Shown: positions 53,471 through 63,289 of the stretch, piece after piece
How the letters are laid out: every line of letters starts with the position of its first letter
Numbering within the stretch: the stretch's first letter is position 1
From: Perognathus longimembris pacificus
Lineage: Eukaryota; Chordata; Mammalia; Rodentia; Heteromyidae
Length of the DNA stretch: 64,000 bases
Assembly (NCBI RefSeq): GCF_023159225.1
Contig: NC_063174.1
Coordinates: 26,805,983 to 26,869,982, forward strand
Direction: 5' to 3'
Position numbers and translations under genes: made by a program
Notes under the pieces: model-generated
The model's database searches: none
Told to the model about the DNA's origin: nothing
What the model saw: only the letters and a program-made list of their open reading frames with translations

Positions 53471-53484
53471 CTGCCCTCTAGTGT
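53471..53484 (-). promoter_or_regulatory. CTCF-like motif
   Basis: CTGCCCTCTAGTGT matches 13 of 14 core positions in reverse complement. It lies in non-repeat sequence. Confidence 0.38.
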
Positions 53485-53941
53485 AATTCCTGATCCCTTC
53501 TTACATGCTGTTCAAAGACATTCAGAGGCCTAAACAAAGTAGTAAAGCAAATGACTATTCAAGGAACACCATGGTTTGATGGACTGGGATTTTGCTTTCT
53601 CGCTTTACTATTTCAAAAATTTCTTAATGTTCTGAGACTTTAGCCTTGGGGGAAAACTGTAGAACTATTACTATCTCTGAGATTGATATTCATCATGTAG
53701 TCAGGGGATAATTAATGATGTCCCAAATTTGTCTTCAGATGCCCTTTCATCATAGTATTACAGGCAGCCACTCCATTCATTGAGTCTGCCTTAGGAGAAG
53801 AAACTTGCTCATAAGTGTCTCAAACATGGAGGGGAGCAGAGAGGCCAAAGGAAGAGGAGTCCTGGCTTCATGAAGAATACTAAATTTTAAAGGAACAGAG
53901 GTAACAGAGGTTACCCAATTGAAAAGGAACTTCAGTCAATC

Positions 53942-54050
53942 AGTTGTCTGTCTGTCTGTCTGTCTCTGTCTTACACACACAAACATGTGCATGTGTGCAT
54001 ATACACATATGCACATACATATATGTATATATATACATATGTGTGCTGTT
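53942..54050. repeat. (GTCT)n followed by (AC/AT) simple repeats
   Basis: Five to six GTCT units at 53945-53966, then alternating purine-pyrimidine sequence to about 54045. Confidence 0.9.
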
Positions 54051-54369
54051 ATAATAAAAATATAATAGATTGGGAGTCAGTAGACAGGATGCTGTTTCTC
54101 TTTTACCAGAACCAACCACATTAGTTTGTTTGGCACTTTCCTTTGAGTTTTTAGGTATGTATTTATCATATTATATATATGTATGTATATATATGTTTCA
54201 ATATATTCTTGCTAACAAAAGGACTTTAGTCATATTATTAATGTTCAACTCAGTAAAATACACAATAGAGAAAGTAAGACTTCTCATATTTTGTTAGAGA
54301 TACAATCATTCCATGATTTCTCTATATTATTTCATGCTTTATTCATGCATAACACAGTCCATTTTTTCT

Positions 54370-54657
54370 TTTACAATTGTATTCTATTTGATTGTCTGGA
54401 TGCCTCGTGTTTTATTTAACCAGTCTGTTGATGGACTTCTGTATTGTAGATAGTACTATTCCAGTAGAAATAGTGTAGCAGTGAACATCTCAATGTACAT
54501 GGTTTTGTGCTCTTTACAAGCAGTTCTACAGAAGAAATACCTAAAGGTAAAATGGTAGGATTAGAGATATCCACATTTAAATTTGCAATAAAAAATCAAA
54601 CTGACCTTTAAGTATATCAATTTGTACTCTCAGTAGCATTGTATTCGAATGTGTATA
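54370..54657 (-). mobile_element. Ancient L1M fragment
   Basis: 'accagtctgttgatggactt', 'gtgtagcagtgaacatctca', 'aaaatggtaggattagagat' and 'cagtagcattgtattcga' are the complement of a conserved L1 ORF2 3' block. Strong divergence. Confidence 0.65.
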
Positions 54658-54673
54658 TCTAGTTTGTATTTTT

Positions 54674-54877
54674 TTTTTTTTTTTGGCCAGTCCTGGGCCT
54701 TGGACTCAGGGCCTGAGCACTGTCCCTGGCTTCTTCCCGCTCAAGGCTAGCACTCTGCCACTTGAGCCACAGCGCCGCTTCTGGCCGTTTTCTGCATATG
54801 TGGTGCTGGGGAATCGAACCTAGGGCCTCGTGTATCCGAGGCAGGCACTCTTGCCACTAGGCTATATCCCCAGCCCC
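54674..54877 (-). mobile_element. IDL-Geo SINE, CpG-rich young copy
   Basis: 'ggccagtcctgggccttgga', 'cttcccgctcaaggctagca' and 'cctcgtgtatccgaggcagg'. TSD TCTAGTTTGTATTTTT (54658-54673 and 54878-54893). Nearly identical to the copy at 56442. Confidence 0.96.
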
Positions 54878-55102
54878 TCTAGTTTGTATTTTTAAAAAAA
54901 CACAAAAATAGTGAGAAAAATTTAAGATTAGGCTCATACAGTTTTAGACCACAGTTCCCAATAGAAAAAAATTAAGTGACCCAGCAGTGCAATATTTCAG
55001 CTACTGACTGTCAGATATCACAATTGGCAGAAATAGCATAAATATACCTCTGTGTGTTCAGTTGGTTTCTGGTCATTATTAAAATAGAAAACTGATAGTA
55101 AA

Positions 55103-55334
55103 GTCGAACACTGGTGGCTCACACCTGTAATCCTACCTACTCTGAGATCTGAGGCTCTCAGTTCGAAGCCAGAAAAGTCTGTTGAGACTGTTATCTCTAG
55201 TTAACCACCAGAAAACCAGAAGTGGCACTGTGGCTCAAGTGGTAGAGTGCTACCTTGAGCACAAAGAGGCTCAGGAGCAGCATCCAGGCCTTGAGTTCAA
55301 GCCCCACAACTGACCAAAAAAAAACAACAAACCC
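55103..55334 (+). mobile_element. B1-Geo composite SINE
   Basis: 'cgaacactggtggctcacac' to 'gccccacaactgacc'. Perfect 15-bp TSD AAAACTGATAGTAAA (55088-55102 and 55335-55349). The 'agctactcaggaggct' part is shortened. Confidence 0.95.
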
Positions 55335-55349
55335 AAAACTGATAGTAAA

Positions 55350-55714
55350 TGGTTTTGCTTAAGAAAAAGAGGTGAAAGGAGAGAGATAAAAACATATTGC
55401 TATTATTATTGCTTGCTTCATTGTCTGTTCCCACGTTTTATCTTGGAATCGGTAAAAATATTATTGAGAATACACTGCAACATCTAATATTATATTCTTA
55501 GAGATCACAACCTATTTCTTTTGCACCCAATAATAGTATTTGGACAAACCAATTAAATAGCAAATTTGTACAGAAAAAAACATAAGGTTAAAAAAATCAT
55601 TTCTCATTGGAATGAAACAGCCTAGTTACATGATTTTTATATTAAGTAATGAGCCAGTATAACTTAGTGGACAAGACACCATTAACTAATACTAATGATG
55701 ACTAGAATATTTGA
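55350..55714. other. Intergenic, no recognised element
   Basis: AT-rich. 'gccagtataacttagtggac' near 55655 could be a MIR head, but I cannot confirm it. Confidence 0.35.
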
Positions 55715-55830
55715 AGATTAATGTGAGTATTGTTAAGTGCTTTACAATGATTATCTGACTTGACCTTCATCATAAGACTGTAAGTTCTATTATTATTCCT
55801 ACTTAAAGATCCAACAGAGATTTTTCCTTT
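55715..55830 (-). mobile_element. MIR SINE remnant
   Basis: 'taagtgctttacaatgatta', 'cttgaccttcatcataagac' and 'tattattattcctacttaaa' follow the MIR order in reverse. Confidence 0.55.
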
Positions 55831-55895
55831 ACGTATATTTACAAATACATTAGACAGTGATGGAAAATGCAGGAAAGTGCCTTGAAGCTCATCCT

Positions 55896-56085
55896 TCAGC
55901 TGGGCACCACCAACTCATGTCTATAATCCTAGCTACTCAGAAGGCTGAGGTCTGAAGATCACTGTTCAAAGCCATCATAAGCAGGGAAAGTTCATGGGAC
56001 TTGTATCTCCAATTAATGATCCAAAAGCTAGAAGTGGAGCTGTGGCTCAAGTGATAGAGAGATAGCCTTGAGTAAAACAACAAAA
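55896..56085 (+). mobile_element. B1-Geo composite SINE, right end truncated
   Basis: 'gctgggcaccaccaactcat' to 'agatagccttgagtaaaaca'. The 3' half of the right monomer is missing. Confidence 0.85.
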
Positions 56086-56429
56086 CAAAAAAGTTTATCT
56101 GCTCATTTTCCTCTATGACTTATTTCTCCCTGGGAAGGGGATACTGACTGATGACACCTTTGCTCTTCCTCCCTTGTATATGATAAACATTATGAAGCTC
56201 TGCAATTCAACACAAAAGAGAGACTAAAGCCTGTCTTAAGGAAACATCAAGAAAAGACCCTTGGTATTCATGGTTTATAAACTATCATAAAGGCCATTTC
56301 CCTCATTGATGAATTACTGTTGGACAATTGATGAGTTCCATTATAATGTGAGAGCAAGGGTGAAGAAAGCCCCAATGTACAGTAAAACCAAAATTGCATT
56401 TGGCAGTATCTGTGTAGGAAAAAAAAATG
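56086..56429. other. Intergenic, no recognised element
   Basis: No SINE or coding signal. Confidence 0.35.
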
Positions 56430-56441
56430 CCTGTAAATCTT

Positions 56442-56651
56442 TTTTTTTTTTTTTTTTTTTTGGCCAGTCCTGGGCCTTGGACTCAGGGCCTGAGCACTGT
56501 CCCTGGCTTCTTCCCGCTCAAGGCTAGCACTCTGCCACTTGAGCCACAGCGCCGCTTCTGGCCATTTTCTGTATATGTGGTGCTGGGGAATCGAACCTAG
56601 GGCCTCGTGTATCCGAGGCAGGCACTCTTGCCACTAGGCTATATCCCCAGC
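56442..56651 (-). mobile_element. IDL-Geo SINE, CpG-rich young copy
   Basis: A long T-run, then the same variant set as the copy at 54674 ('cctagggcctcgtgtatccg'). TSD CCTGTAAATCTT (56430-56441 and 56652-56663). Confidence 0.96.
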
Positions 56652-56914
56652 CCTGTAAATCTTAGTAGGCACATGTTGGGAGAAGTATGGACAGTGACTT
56701 TTGAGGTTTGTAGAAGAAAAATTGGCATCACTGAGACAAAAGAAGAAAAGAGAAATAGATATAAACACAGAAAGGGAAGATTAATTTCATTATACTTCAA
56801 TACAAAAGTATATTGTGTTTGCACTGAAATATAAGTCCCAAACAGTTCTTTGCACCCCAAATTATATATAACAAATATACTTTTAAGCATATTTAAGAAG
56901 TCTCAGAATGAGCT

Positions 56915-57112
56915 CATGAATGAGGAGATTGAGATCCAGAGACTCAGGGCTCAAAGCCAGCCCAGTGGGGAAAGTCTATGAGACTCCATACCCAAAATAA
57001 CCAGTAAAAGCCAGCCTTTGTGGCATGAATCCAGATAGAGCCACTAACTCAGCAAACAAGCCAATTGAGTTTGAGGCCCTAAGTTCAAATCCCAGTACTA
57101 CCAAAACAATTA
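56915..57112 (+). mobile_element. Diverged 7SL/tRNA composite SINE
   Basis: 'gaggagattgagatccagag', 'gaaagtctatgagactccat' and 'aagttcaaatcccagtacta' keep the composite order, but the left start is lost. Confidence 0.6.
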
Positions 57113-57239
57113 AAAGACTAAAAAAAGAAATTTCAGATAGTTTTGATGTGATCAGCTTTAGTTTAATTTAAACAGAAGTAATGAAAGACACAGAAATTTG
57201 GAAAATCTTTGTGCATTAATCACTTAAAGGAGTTCCAGG

Positions 57240-57470
57240 TCCTGCACCAGTGGCTCATGCCTGTAATCTTAGTTATTCAGGAGGCTGAGATCTGAGGATC
57301 ATGGTTCAAAGCCAGCCCAGGCAGGAAAGTCTGTGAGACTCTTATCTCCAATTAACCACCAGAAAACCAAAAGTGGTGCTGTGGCTCAAGTGGTAGAGTG
57401 CTATCCTTCAGGTAAAGAGCTCAGGGACAGCGCCCAGGCCCAGATTCAAGCCCCACAACCAACAAAAAAG
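57240..57470 (+). mobile_element. B1-Geo composite SINE with expanded tail
   Basis: 'cctgcaccagtggctcatgc', bridge 'ctcttatctccaattaacca', right monomer to 'gccccacaaccaac', running into the purine tract. Confidence 0.92.
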
Positions 57471-57664
57471 AAAGGAAGGAAGGAAGGGAGGGAGGAAGGG
57501 AGGAAGGGAGGGAGGGAGGAAGGGAGGAAGGGAGGGAGGGAGGAAGGGAGGAAGGGAGGGAGGAAGGGAGGGAGGGAAAAGAAGGAAGAAAGGAAGGAAG
57601 GAAGGAAGGAAGGAAGGAAGGAAGGAAGGAAGGAAGGAAGGAAGGAAGGAAGGGAAAGAAAGAG
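57471..57664. repeat. (GGAA)n / (GGGA)n purine tract from a SINE tail
   Basis: About 190 bases, all A or G, with higher-order (GGGAGGAA)-type units to about 57580 and then pure GGAA. The 119-aa ORF through it is a repeat artefact. Confidence 0.97.
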
Positions 57665-57777
57665 TTTCAGTTGTTACTGGAGTAATCATTAATACTTAAT
57701 GCATTTACAAATTGTAATTACATTGATGTTTTTCATTATTCATCTATTTCAGTGCAATTTATTTAGCTTAATTCCTG

Positions 57778-57780
<3 letters not shown>

Positions 57781-57832
<52 letters not shown>
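57781..57832. repeat. (CA)26 microsatellite
   Basis: 52 uninterrupted bases of CA. Confidence 0.98.
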
Positions 57833-57836
<4 letters not shown>

Positions 57837-58670
57837 TCCTAGTCATGATTCTATACAAGAAAAGATTTCCTAAGGAAAGAATATTTTAGAAGCAAATTTC
57901 TAAGCTTTAAATTTCAATCGATCTTTCCTTCTAGGACCTTTAATTGCTTTCTGTCAGACGGGGAAGTTAATCTGGAATGTTTTCAGGATGCTCAAGTTCT
58001 TGTAAGCTTTATACCTAAAGTAGATTCACAGTGTGAAAAGAACAACCTTTGAAGTTACTATGCTTTGCTCAGATCTCAAATGTTTTCTTTGATCTGCAGG
58101 TACCATTTCTCCTAGGAAAATTTCTTATGATTGTCCTATTTCCTGCCATTTTTATTCTGTAATGTCCATATTAGGAGCCAAGGTTGACCTAGATGAGCAA
58201 ATGTTTGGCTACTTGTATTGTCTCTGAAGGTACAGAGGTAAGAAAAGCAATATCACCCAAGGTATGAGATTTCTTTACTATTTACATTTTCCTTTTATAT
58301 TTAAATTATGGTTTTTAAGAAAGGTGGAGTCATTTGTCAACTTTATGGAGAATAAGAAACAAAAATTTTCTTGATGTTTTAGAGGTTTTTATTTTTCAGT
58401 TGTCACAAATTATGAGTTTGGAGAAGTTTTACATAAACTGTGTGATAAAAGTTCAATATATATTTAATATTTAGTGAAATAGTCACTTTGCATATGAAGT
58501 TATTAAGTGAGGAAAAATGAGAAAGAACACAGATGAGGAAAAAAGGAAGAGATAAAAGGTAGAATTTTTAATAAATGAAGGGGTCAGTAAAAGAGAAATC
58601 AAGCAAAATTAAGCAGAATAAGAAAGTAAGAAGAGCAAAGAAAAGGAGGAATTTTCATTTTAATTAATTA
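57833..58670. other. Intergenic, no recognised element
   Basis: About 840 bp without SINEs. The first 330 bp have the more complex composition. Confidence 0.4.
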
Positions 58671-58676
58671 ATTTAT

Positions 58677-58865
58677 TGCTAGTGCTGAGCCTGAATTCAG
58701 GGCCTGGGCACTGTCCCTGAGCTTCACTTTCTCAAGGCTAGTGCCCTACCACTTGAGCCACAGCGCCACTTCTGGCTTTTTCTGTTTATGTGGCACTTAG
58801 GAATTGAACCAAGGGCTTCGTGCACGCTAGGCAAGCACTGTACCACTAAGCCACATTCCCTGCCC
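58677..58865 (-). mobile_element. IDL-Geo SINE, older subfamily
   Basis: 'ttgctagtgctgagcctgaa' to 'cacattccctgccc'. The tail has decayed to TAAT-type sequence. Confidence 0.88.
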
Positions 58866-59107
58866 TTGAGTCTCTAATCTTAATACAAGCATTTTTAGTT
58901 TCACTGTTATGTTTTGAATTTAGCTACCAGGACCAGCTTGCAATCCTCGGTACTATTTTCTTGGCACTCAGCCTGCTACTTGGGCTTCAGCTTTTTCATG
59001 TTCATTTGCATTCCTTGAGCACACACATTTACTATGACGTGTAATAAGTATGATGTTTGACACAGCACGCAGGTATGTATTGTGTTTGTGCGTGTGCACA
59101 CACACAC

Positions 59108-59333
59108 CTATAACTGGGGGTTGAATTCAGGCCCTGAACACAGACCCTTAGCTTTATTGATCAAGGCTGGTGCTCTACCACTTGGACCACAGCTCTACTT
59201 CCAGCTTTTTGGTGATTAATTGGGGATAAGAGTCTAACAAAATTTCCTGCACAGGCTGGCTTTGAACAGCAATCCTCAGATCTCAGTCTTCTGAGTAGAC
59301 AGGATTACAGGTATAAAGACACCAACATCCAGC
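59108..59333 (-). mobile_element. B1-Geo composite SINE
   Basis: 'tataactgggggttgaattc' to 'gacaccaacatccagc', with a CA/TG-rich tail side. Confidence 0.88.
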
Positions 59334-59346
59334 TGTGGAGTACTTT

Positions 59347-59551
59347 GATTTTTTTGTTGTTGTTGCCAGTCCTGGGGCTTGCACTCAGGGCCTGAGCACT
59401 GTCCCTGGCTTCTTTTCGCTCAAGGCACTCTACCTCTTGAGCCATAGCACCACTTCCGACTTTTTTCTATACATGTGGTGCTGAGGAATCGAACCCAGGG
59501 CTTTATGTATACGAGGCAAGCACTTTACCACTAGGCCATATTCACAGCCCA
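59347..59551 (-). mobile_element. IDL-Geo SINE
   Basis: 'gttgccagtcctggggcttg' to 'tattcacagccca'. Perfect TSD TGTGGAGTACTTT (59334-59346 and 59552-59564). Confidence 0.95.
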
Positions 59552-59573
59552 TGTGGAGTACTTTAAAAACAAC

Positions 59574-59815
59574 TATTAGCCAGTATTGGTAGTCATTCCT
59601 GTAATCCTAGCTATTCAGGAGGCTGAGATCTAAGGATCTCAGTTCAAAGCCAGCCTGGGTAAGAAAGTCTTTGAGCCTCTTATCTCTAATTAACCACCAG
59701 AAAACTGGAAGTGGCACTGTGGCTCAAGTGGTAGAGCACTAGCCTTGAGCTGAAGAGCTCAGGGACAGAGCCCAGGCTCAGAGTTCAAGCCCCACAACCA
59801 GCAAAACAACAACAA
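59574..59815 (+). mobile_element. B1-Geo composite SINE, full length
   Basis: 'ttagccagtattggtagtca', bridge 'cttatctctaattaaccacc', right monomer 'gtggcactgtggctcaagtg' to 'gccccacaaccagc', with an A-rich tail. Confidence 0.93.
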
Positions 59816-61016
59816 TTTTAGCTCTTGGAATGTGAACTTGGATTTAAATTGCTCTTTCAAGGCATCTTCTTTGTACAATGGTGGCCTTTTGAATGTTAGC
59901 TACCTGCAAGAGTGGACATTCAGGCTAAACCACCTGGCTAATCATGTTTTGCTTCCTACCTGAGAATGCATTGATTAGTATACTATATTATGTGTAAGCA
60001 CCAGAAGTCACAAGCCAACTAGCAACATGGTATTGAAAAGTTAGTTGCTGAAAAAGATAAAGCCAGTATAGCCTTCTCTGAGAAAAAGAGTCATTATAAT
60101 TCTAAATATGTTCCAGGACCTCCTCATAAGCAGTCCCAGAAAGGTACACTATGTAGTCTTACCAAATGGCTGATACCTTACTTGTACCTAACTCCTCTTC
60201 CTCTTCTCAGAGGAAAGAAAAACTAGGGCATTTTGAAGTGTGTACTACCCTGGCTTCTGAACACAATGGTACTTTTCATCTATTTCTGGTCATTTTTTAT
60301 TTTCTTTTGTTGCTAGATCCCCTACATAATTGTAAGTATATCACAGGCAAGCACAATGACAAGCGGCAGGTGGACGCTTCCTCTACAGATGCAGACAATA
60401 TCTGCCTGGCTGGCAACACTTAATTCAGCCATAACCCACTTTCCTACGCTCTTTTGAGTAAAAGGTGCAGAAAAGCTTTTAAGAACTTAAAGGAGAAGAC
60501 GCTTTTCAAATTTCATTTTTCTGATCAAGATGTTGTGGTGAGTCAGTCTGAAATTGCTAAGAAAAAAACAAACAAACAAACCAGAAAGAAACACCTTCTA
60601 AAGAGCAATAAACAACCCCTGGGCCTCCTTTAGAGCAAGCAACATACATAACCCTTGGCAATCTATTGCACCACCACTTATAAGCAACCCAGTTAGATGG
60701 AGAGATGCAAAAACAGATTGCAATCTTAAGGAGAAAATGTATTGCAGAGATTTTCATGTTCATAAATAAATGCATAACAACATCATGTTCCTGCTAGCTC
60801 AGGAATAGCATAATAAGGGAAGTAATTAAATATATAGTGTATGCCCAGTTCTCAGTATTTTGTATTGACCAGAAACTCAGGTGAATGATCTTGCTAAATG
60901 GAAGACTTGAATACAAGTACAAGCCTGGCAGCTTTTATATCCATCCTACAAGTTTACTCTTTCCATCATGATAGTTGTGTGAGAATAATTTTTTTCTCTG
61001 AAAACTTTCCTTCAAC
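59816..61016. other. Intergenic, no recognised element
   Basis: About 1.2 kb free of SINEs. The ORF at 60166-60423 (85 aa, +) has no domain I recognise and no paired splice sites. Confidence 0.4.
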
Positions 61017-61265
61017 TGCTGGGTGCCAGTGGCTTGTTGCTATAACCCTAGCTACTCAGATGATTAAGCTCTGAGGATGGCAATTCAGAGCCAGTCAGGC
61101 AAGAAAGTCCATGTGACTCTCATTTCTAATTAACCACCAAAAAGCCAGATGTGGATCTGTGGCTCAGGTGGGAGAGCACCAGCCTTGAGTAAAAAGGCCA
61201 AGGGACAGCACACAGACCCCCAAGTTCAAGATCTAGTACAGGCACACAAACAAACAACAACCAAA
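61017..61265 (+). mobile_element. B1-Geo composite SINE
   Basis: 'gctgggtgccagtggcttgt' to 'caagatctagtacaggc' with an (AAAC)n tail. Confidence 0.9.
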
Positions 61266-61685
61266 AATAACTTTTTTTCAAATAAAATTGTAATTATAAG
61301 TTAAAAAATTAAAATTATATACTGCCTGACTTTTTTTTCCTGAGGTGGAGATGAGATCCATCTGGACTGTGAGAATTTGCAACTCAGAAGAAAGCAGCCC
61401 TTTAATACTCAGATTGTAGAGGGTATGATTGTGAGTCAGGTGCCTTAACAAATTCAAGATTTGTTGCCTGATGTTTCTCAAACAGTAACCAGGGTTTCCT
61501 GCTTGGTCTGCCTTCCTCCACCAGATTCCCTGTTCAATCCATCCTCCAAACAAAAGCAGGAACAATCTCCCTAACACACCATTGGTTGAGCCTGAAGAGT
61601 GAGTGGGCACAGGATTTCTTTCACAGCCCCTCACAGCACTGAACAAGTACTAGATGTTTTCTAGATGTGCCCTGTATGTCCTGTT
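61266..61685. other. Intergenic, no recognised element
   Basis: The minus-strand ORF of 122 aa (61278-61646) is low in coding character. The stretch 61330-61660 could be an old repeat that I cannot assign. Confidence 0.35.
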
Positions 61686-61687
61686 TT

Positions 61688-61890
61688 ATTTCTATTATAA
61701 AGGTGGTGTACAGAGGAGTTATAGTTACATATCTTAGGTGATGGGTACATTTCTTTTTGGACAATGTCATCCCTTCCTTCACACTCTCTCAATTTTCCCT
61801 CCCATCCCACCCACAAGTTGTATCCTTCATTTTCAACATAGTGTCTACTGAGTACTACTGCTGCATTTGTGCACCTTCCTGTATGTTCTA
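61688..61890 (-). mobile_element. L1-type 3' end insertion
   Basis: 'tattataaaggtggtgtaca', 'acatttctttttggacaatg', 'ccatcccacccacaagttgt' and 'gctgcatttgtgcacc', same family as 23894-24105. Confidence 0.8.
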
Positions 61891-62083
61891 TTGATGAGTC
61901 TTCATTCTCCTAATTCTCTTCTCCAGGAACAACTATCTAGTCTCTTCTACTGGAATCCACTCACTGTCTCCCCCTCCCCCCCAACCCCTTGCCATCAATG
62001 TGACTACCTGTCCTGCATTCTCTTACACTGAAATCTTATCCGATGTCCAGGGTTGAATTCTGTCCCTTCAAAAAGTGTTTTCA

Positions 62084-62310
62084 ACTGGCTAGTGGCTCAC
62101 ACCTGTAATCTTAGCTACTCAGGAGGCTGAGATCGGAGGATCGAGGTTCAAAGCCAGTCCTGGCAGGAAAGTCCATGAGACTTTCATCTCCAATTAACCA
62201 CCAGAAAACTGGAGTGGTGCTGTGGCTCAAGTGGTAAAGCACTAGCCTTGTGCTGGACCCCAGGGATAGTGCCCAGGACCAGAATCCAAGCCCCACAACC
62301 GATTTAAAAA
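62084..62310 (+). mobile_element. B1-Geo composite SINE
   Basis: 'aactggctagtggctcacac' to 'agccccacaaccgat' with an A tail. Confidence 0.93.
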
Positions 62311-62464
62311 AAACGTGTTCAATTGTCACCCTCCAGTACCTATGAGCATACTTATTTGAAAAAGTTCTTTTCAAGTGACTAAGTTAAGATTATTGGAATA
62401 GTTTCTAATCTCACACGATTGGTGTCCTTATTCACAGGGGAGTATTTGTACATAGGAATTTCTA

Positions 62465-62580
62465 GGGTTTGGATGTTGTTTTCCCCCCAAAGGTTAATGT
62501 GCTGGAATTTGGTCCCTAGTGTGATGGTAAAAGGTGGTCAGTTTTTAAGGTAGTTATTAGATTCATTTTGCTAGTTATGA
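62465..62580 (+). mobile_element. MaLR (ERVL-MaLR) LTR 5' fragment
   Basis: 'gggtttggatgttgttttcc', 'ccccaaaggttaatgtgctg' and 'ggtccctagtgtgatggtaa' match the typical start of MLT1/MST-type LTRs. Only about 115 bp is recognisable. Confidence 0.6.
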
Positions 62581-62887
62581 TAATAGATGATTTGTAGTTT
62601 TTCAAAAAATGATAAACTGGAGATGATCATTGTTATGTTATAAGTATCTTATAACAAAATGCACATATATAGACACAAAACATATTGGGAGAAAACTAGT
62701 CAGCTGTCTAGATGCTATCACTATGAATGCATGATGCCTTGTAGATTATGTCAGTATTGTACCTGTTATATCTGAAATACTAAATTTTTTTCTTTATTGT
62801 CCTTTTCATGCCAAAACTTGTCACCTCTTCCAGCTGCCTTGAGTTTGTTGGTGGTGTTAAGGAACCTACAATAAGAGACTGATAAGC

Positions 62888-63118
62888 TCCAGTCTTGTGG
62901 CTTGAATTCAGGGCCTGGGTACTGTCCGTGAGGCTTTTTTTTTTCTCAAGGATAGCTAGCGTTCTACCACTTGAGCCACCATTCTACTTCTGGCCTTTTT
63001 AGTGCTTCATTGGAATAAGAGTCTCATAGACTTTACTACCTTAGCTAGCTTCAACTGAGATCCTCATATTTCAGCCTCTTCAGTAGCTAGGATTACAAGC
63101 ATGAACTGGCACCTGGCC
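62888..63118 (-). mobile_element. B1-Geo composite SINE
   Basis: 'gctccagtcttgtggcttga' to 'catgaactggcacctggcc'. Confidence 0.88.
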
Positions 63119-63158
63119 GGATTTCTCATTCTTAATCAGGAAAAATAAAGCTATTATT

Positions 63159-63162
<4 letters not shown>

Positions 63163-63211
<49 letters not shown>
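63163..63211. repeat. (TG)n microsatellite
   Basis: An uninterrupted TG run of about 48 bases. Confidence 0.97.
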
Positions 63212-63214
<3 letters not shown>

Positions 63215-63289
63215 GATATATAAAATCCTAGATAAAAGGTATTTTAGATGAGATTGGGCACGTTCAGGGTGGTATGGCCATGGAATAAA

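Larger units (their letters stand above)
52958..54369. other. Intergenic, mostly unassigned
   Basis: A short 7SL-like piece lies at 53155-53215 ('gctggagaccaggctgggca'). The rest shows no SINE and no coding ORF, apart from the microsatellites and motif listed. Confidence 0.4.

Noticed and set aside
57333..57692. 119-aa ORF
   Set aside because: It reads through a SINE right monomer and its purine tail.
57781..57832. CRISPR-like array among the regularly repeated tracts
   Set aside because: No repeat-spacer pattern; these are plain microsatellites in a mammalian genome.
61278..61646. 122-aa minus-strand ORF
   Set aside because: No recognised domain, no splice partner, no similar protein known to me; the length is within chance expectation for 64 kb.
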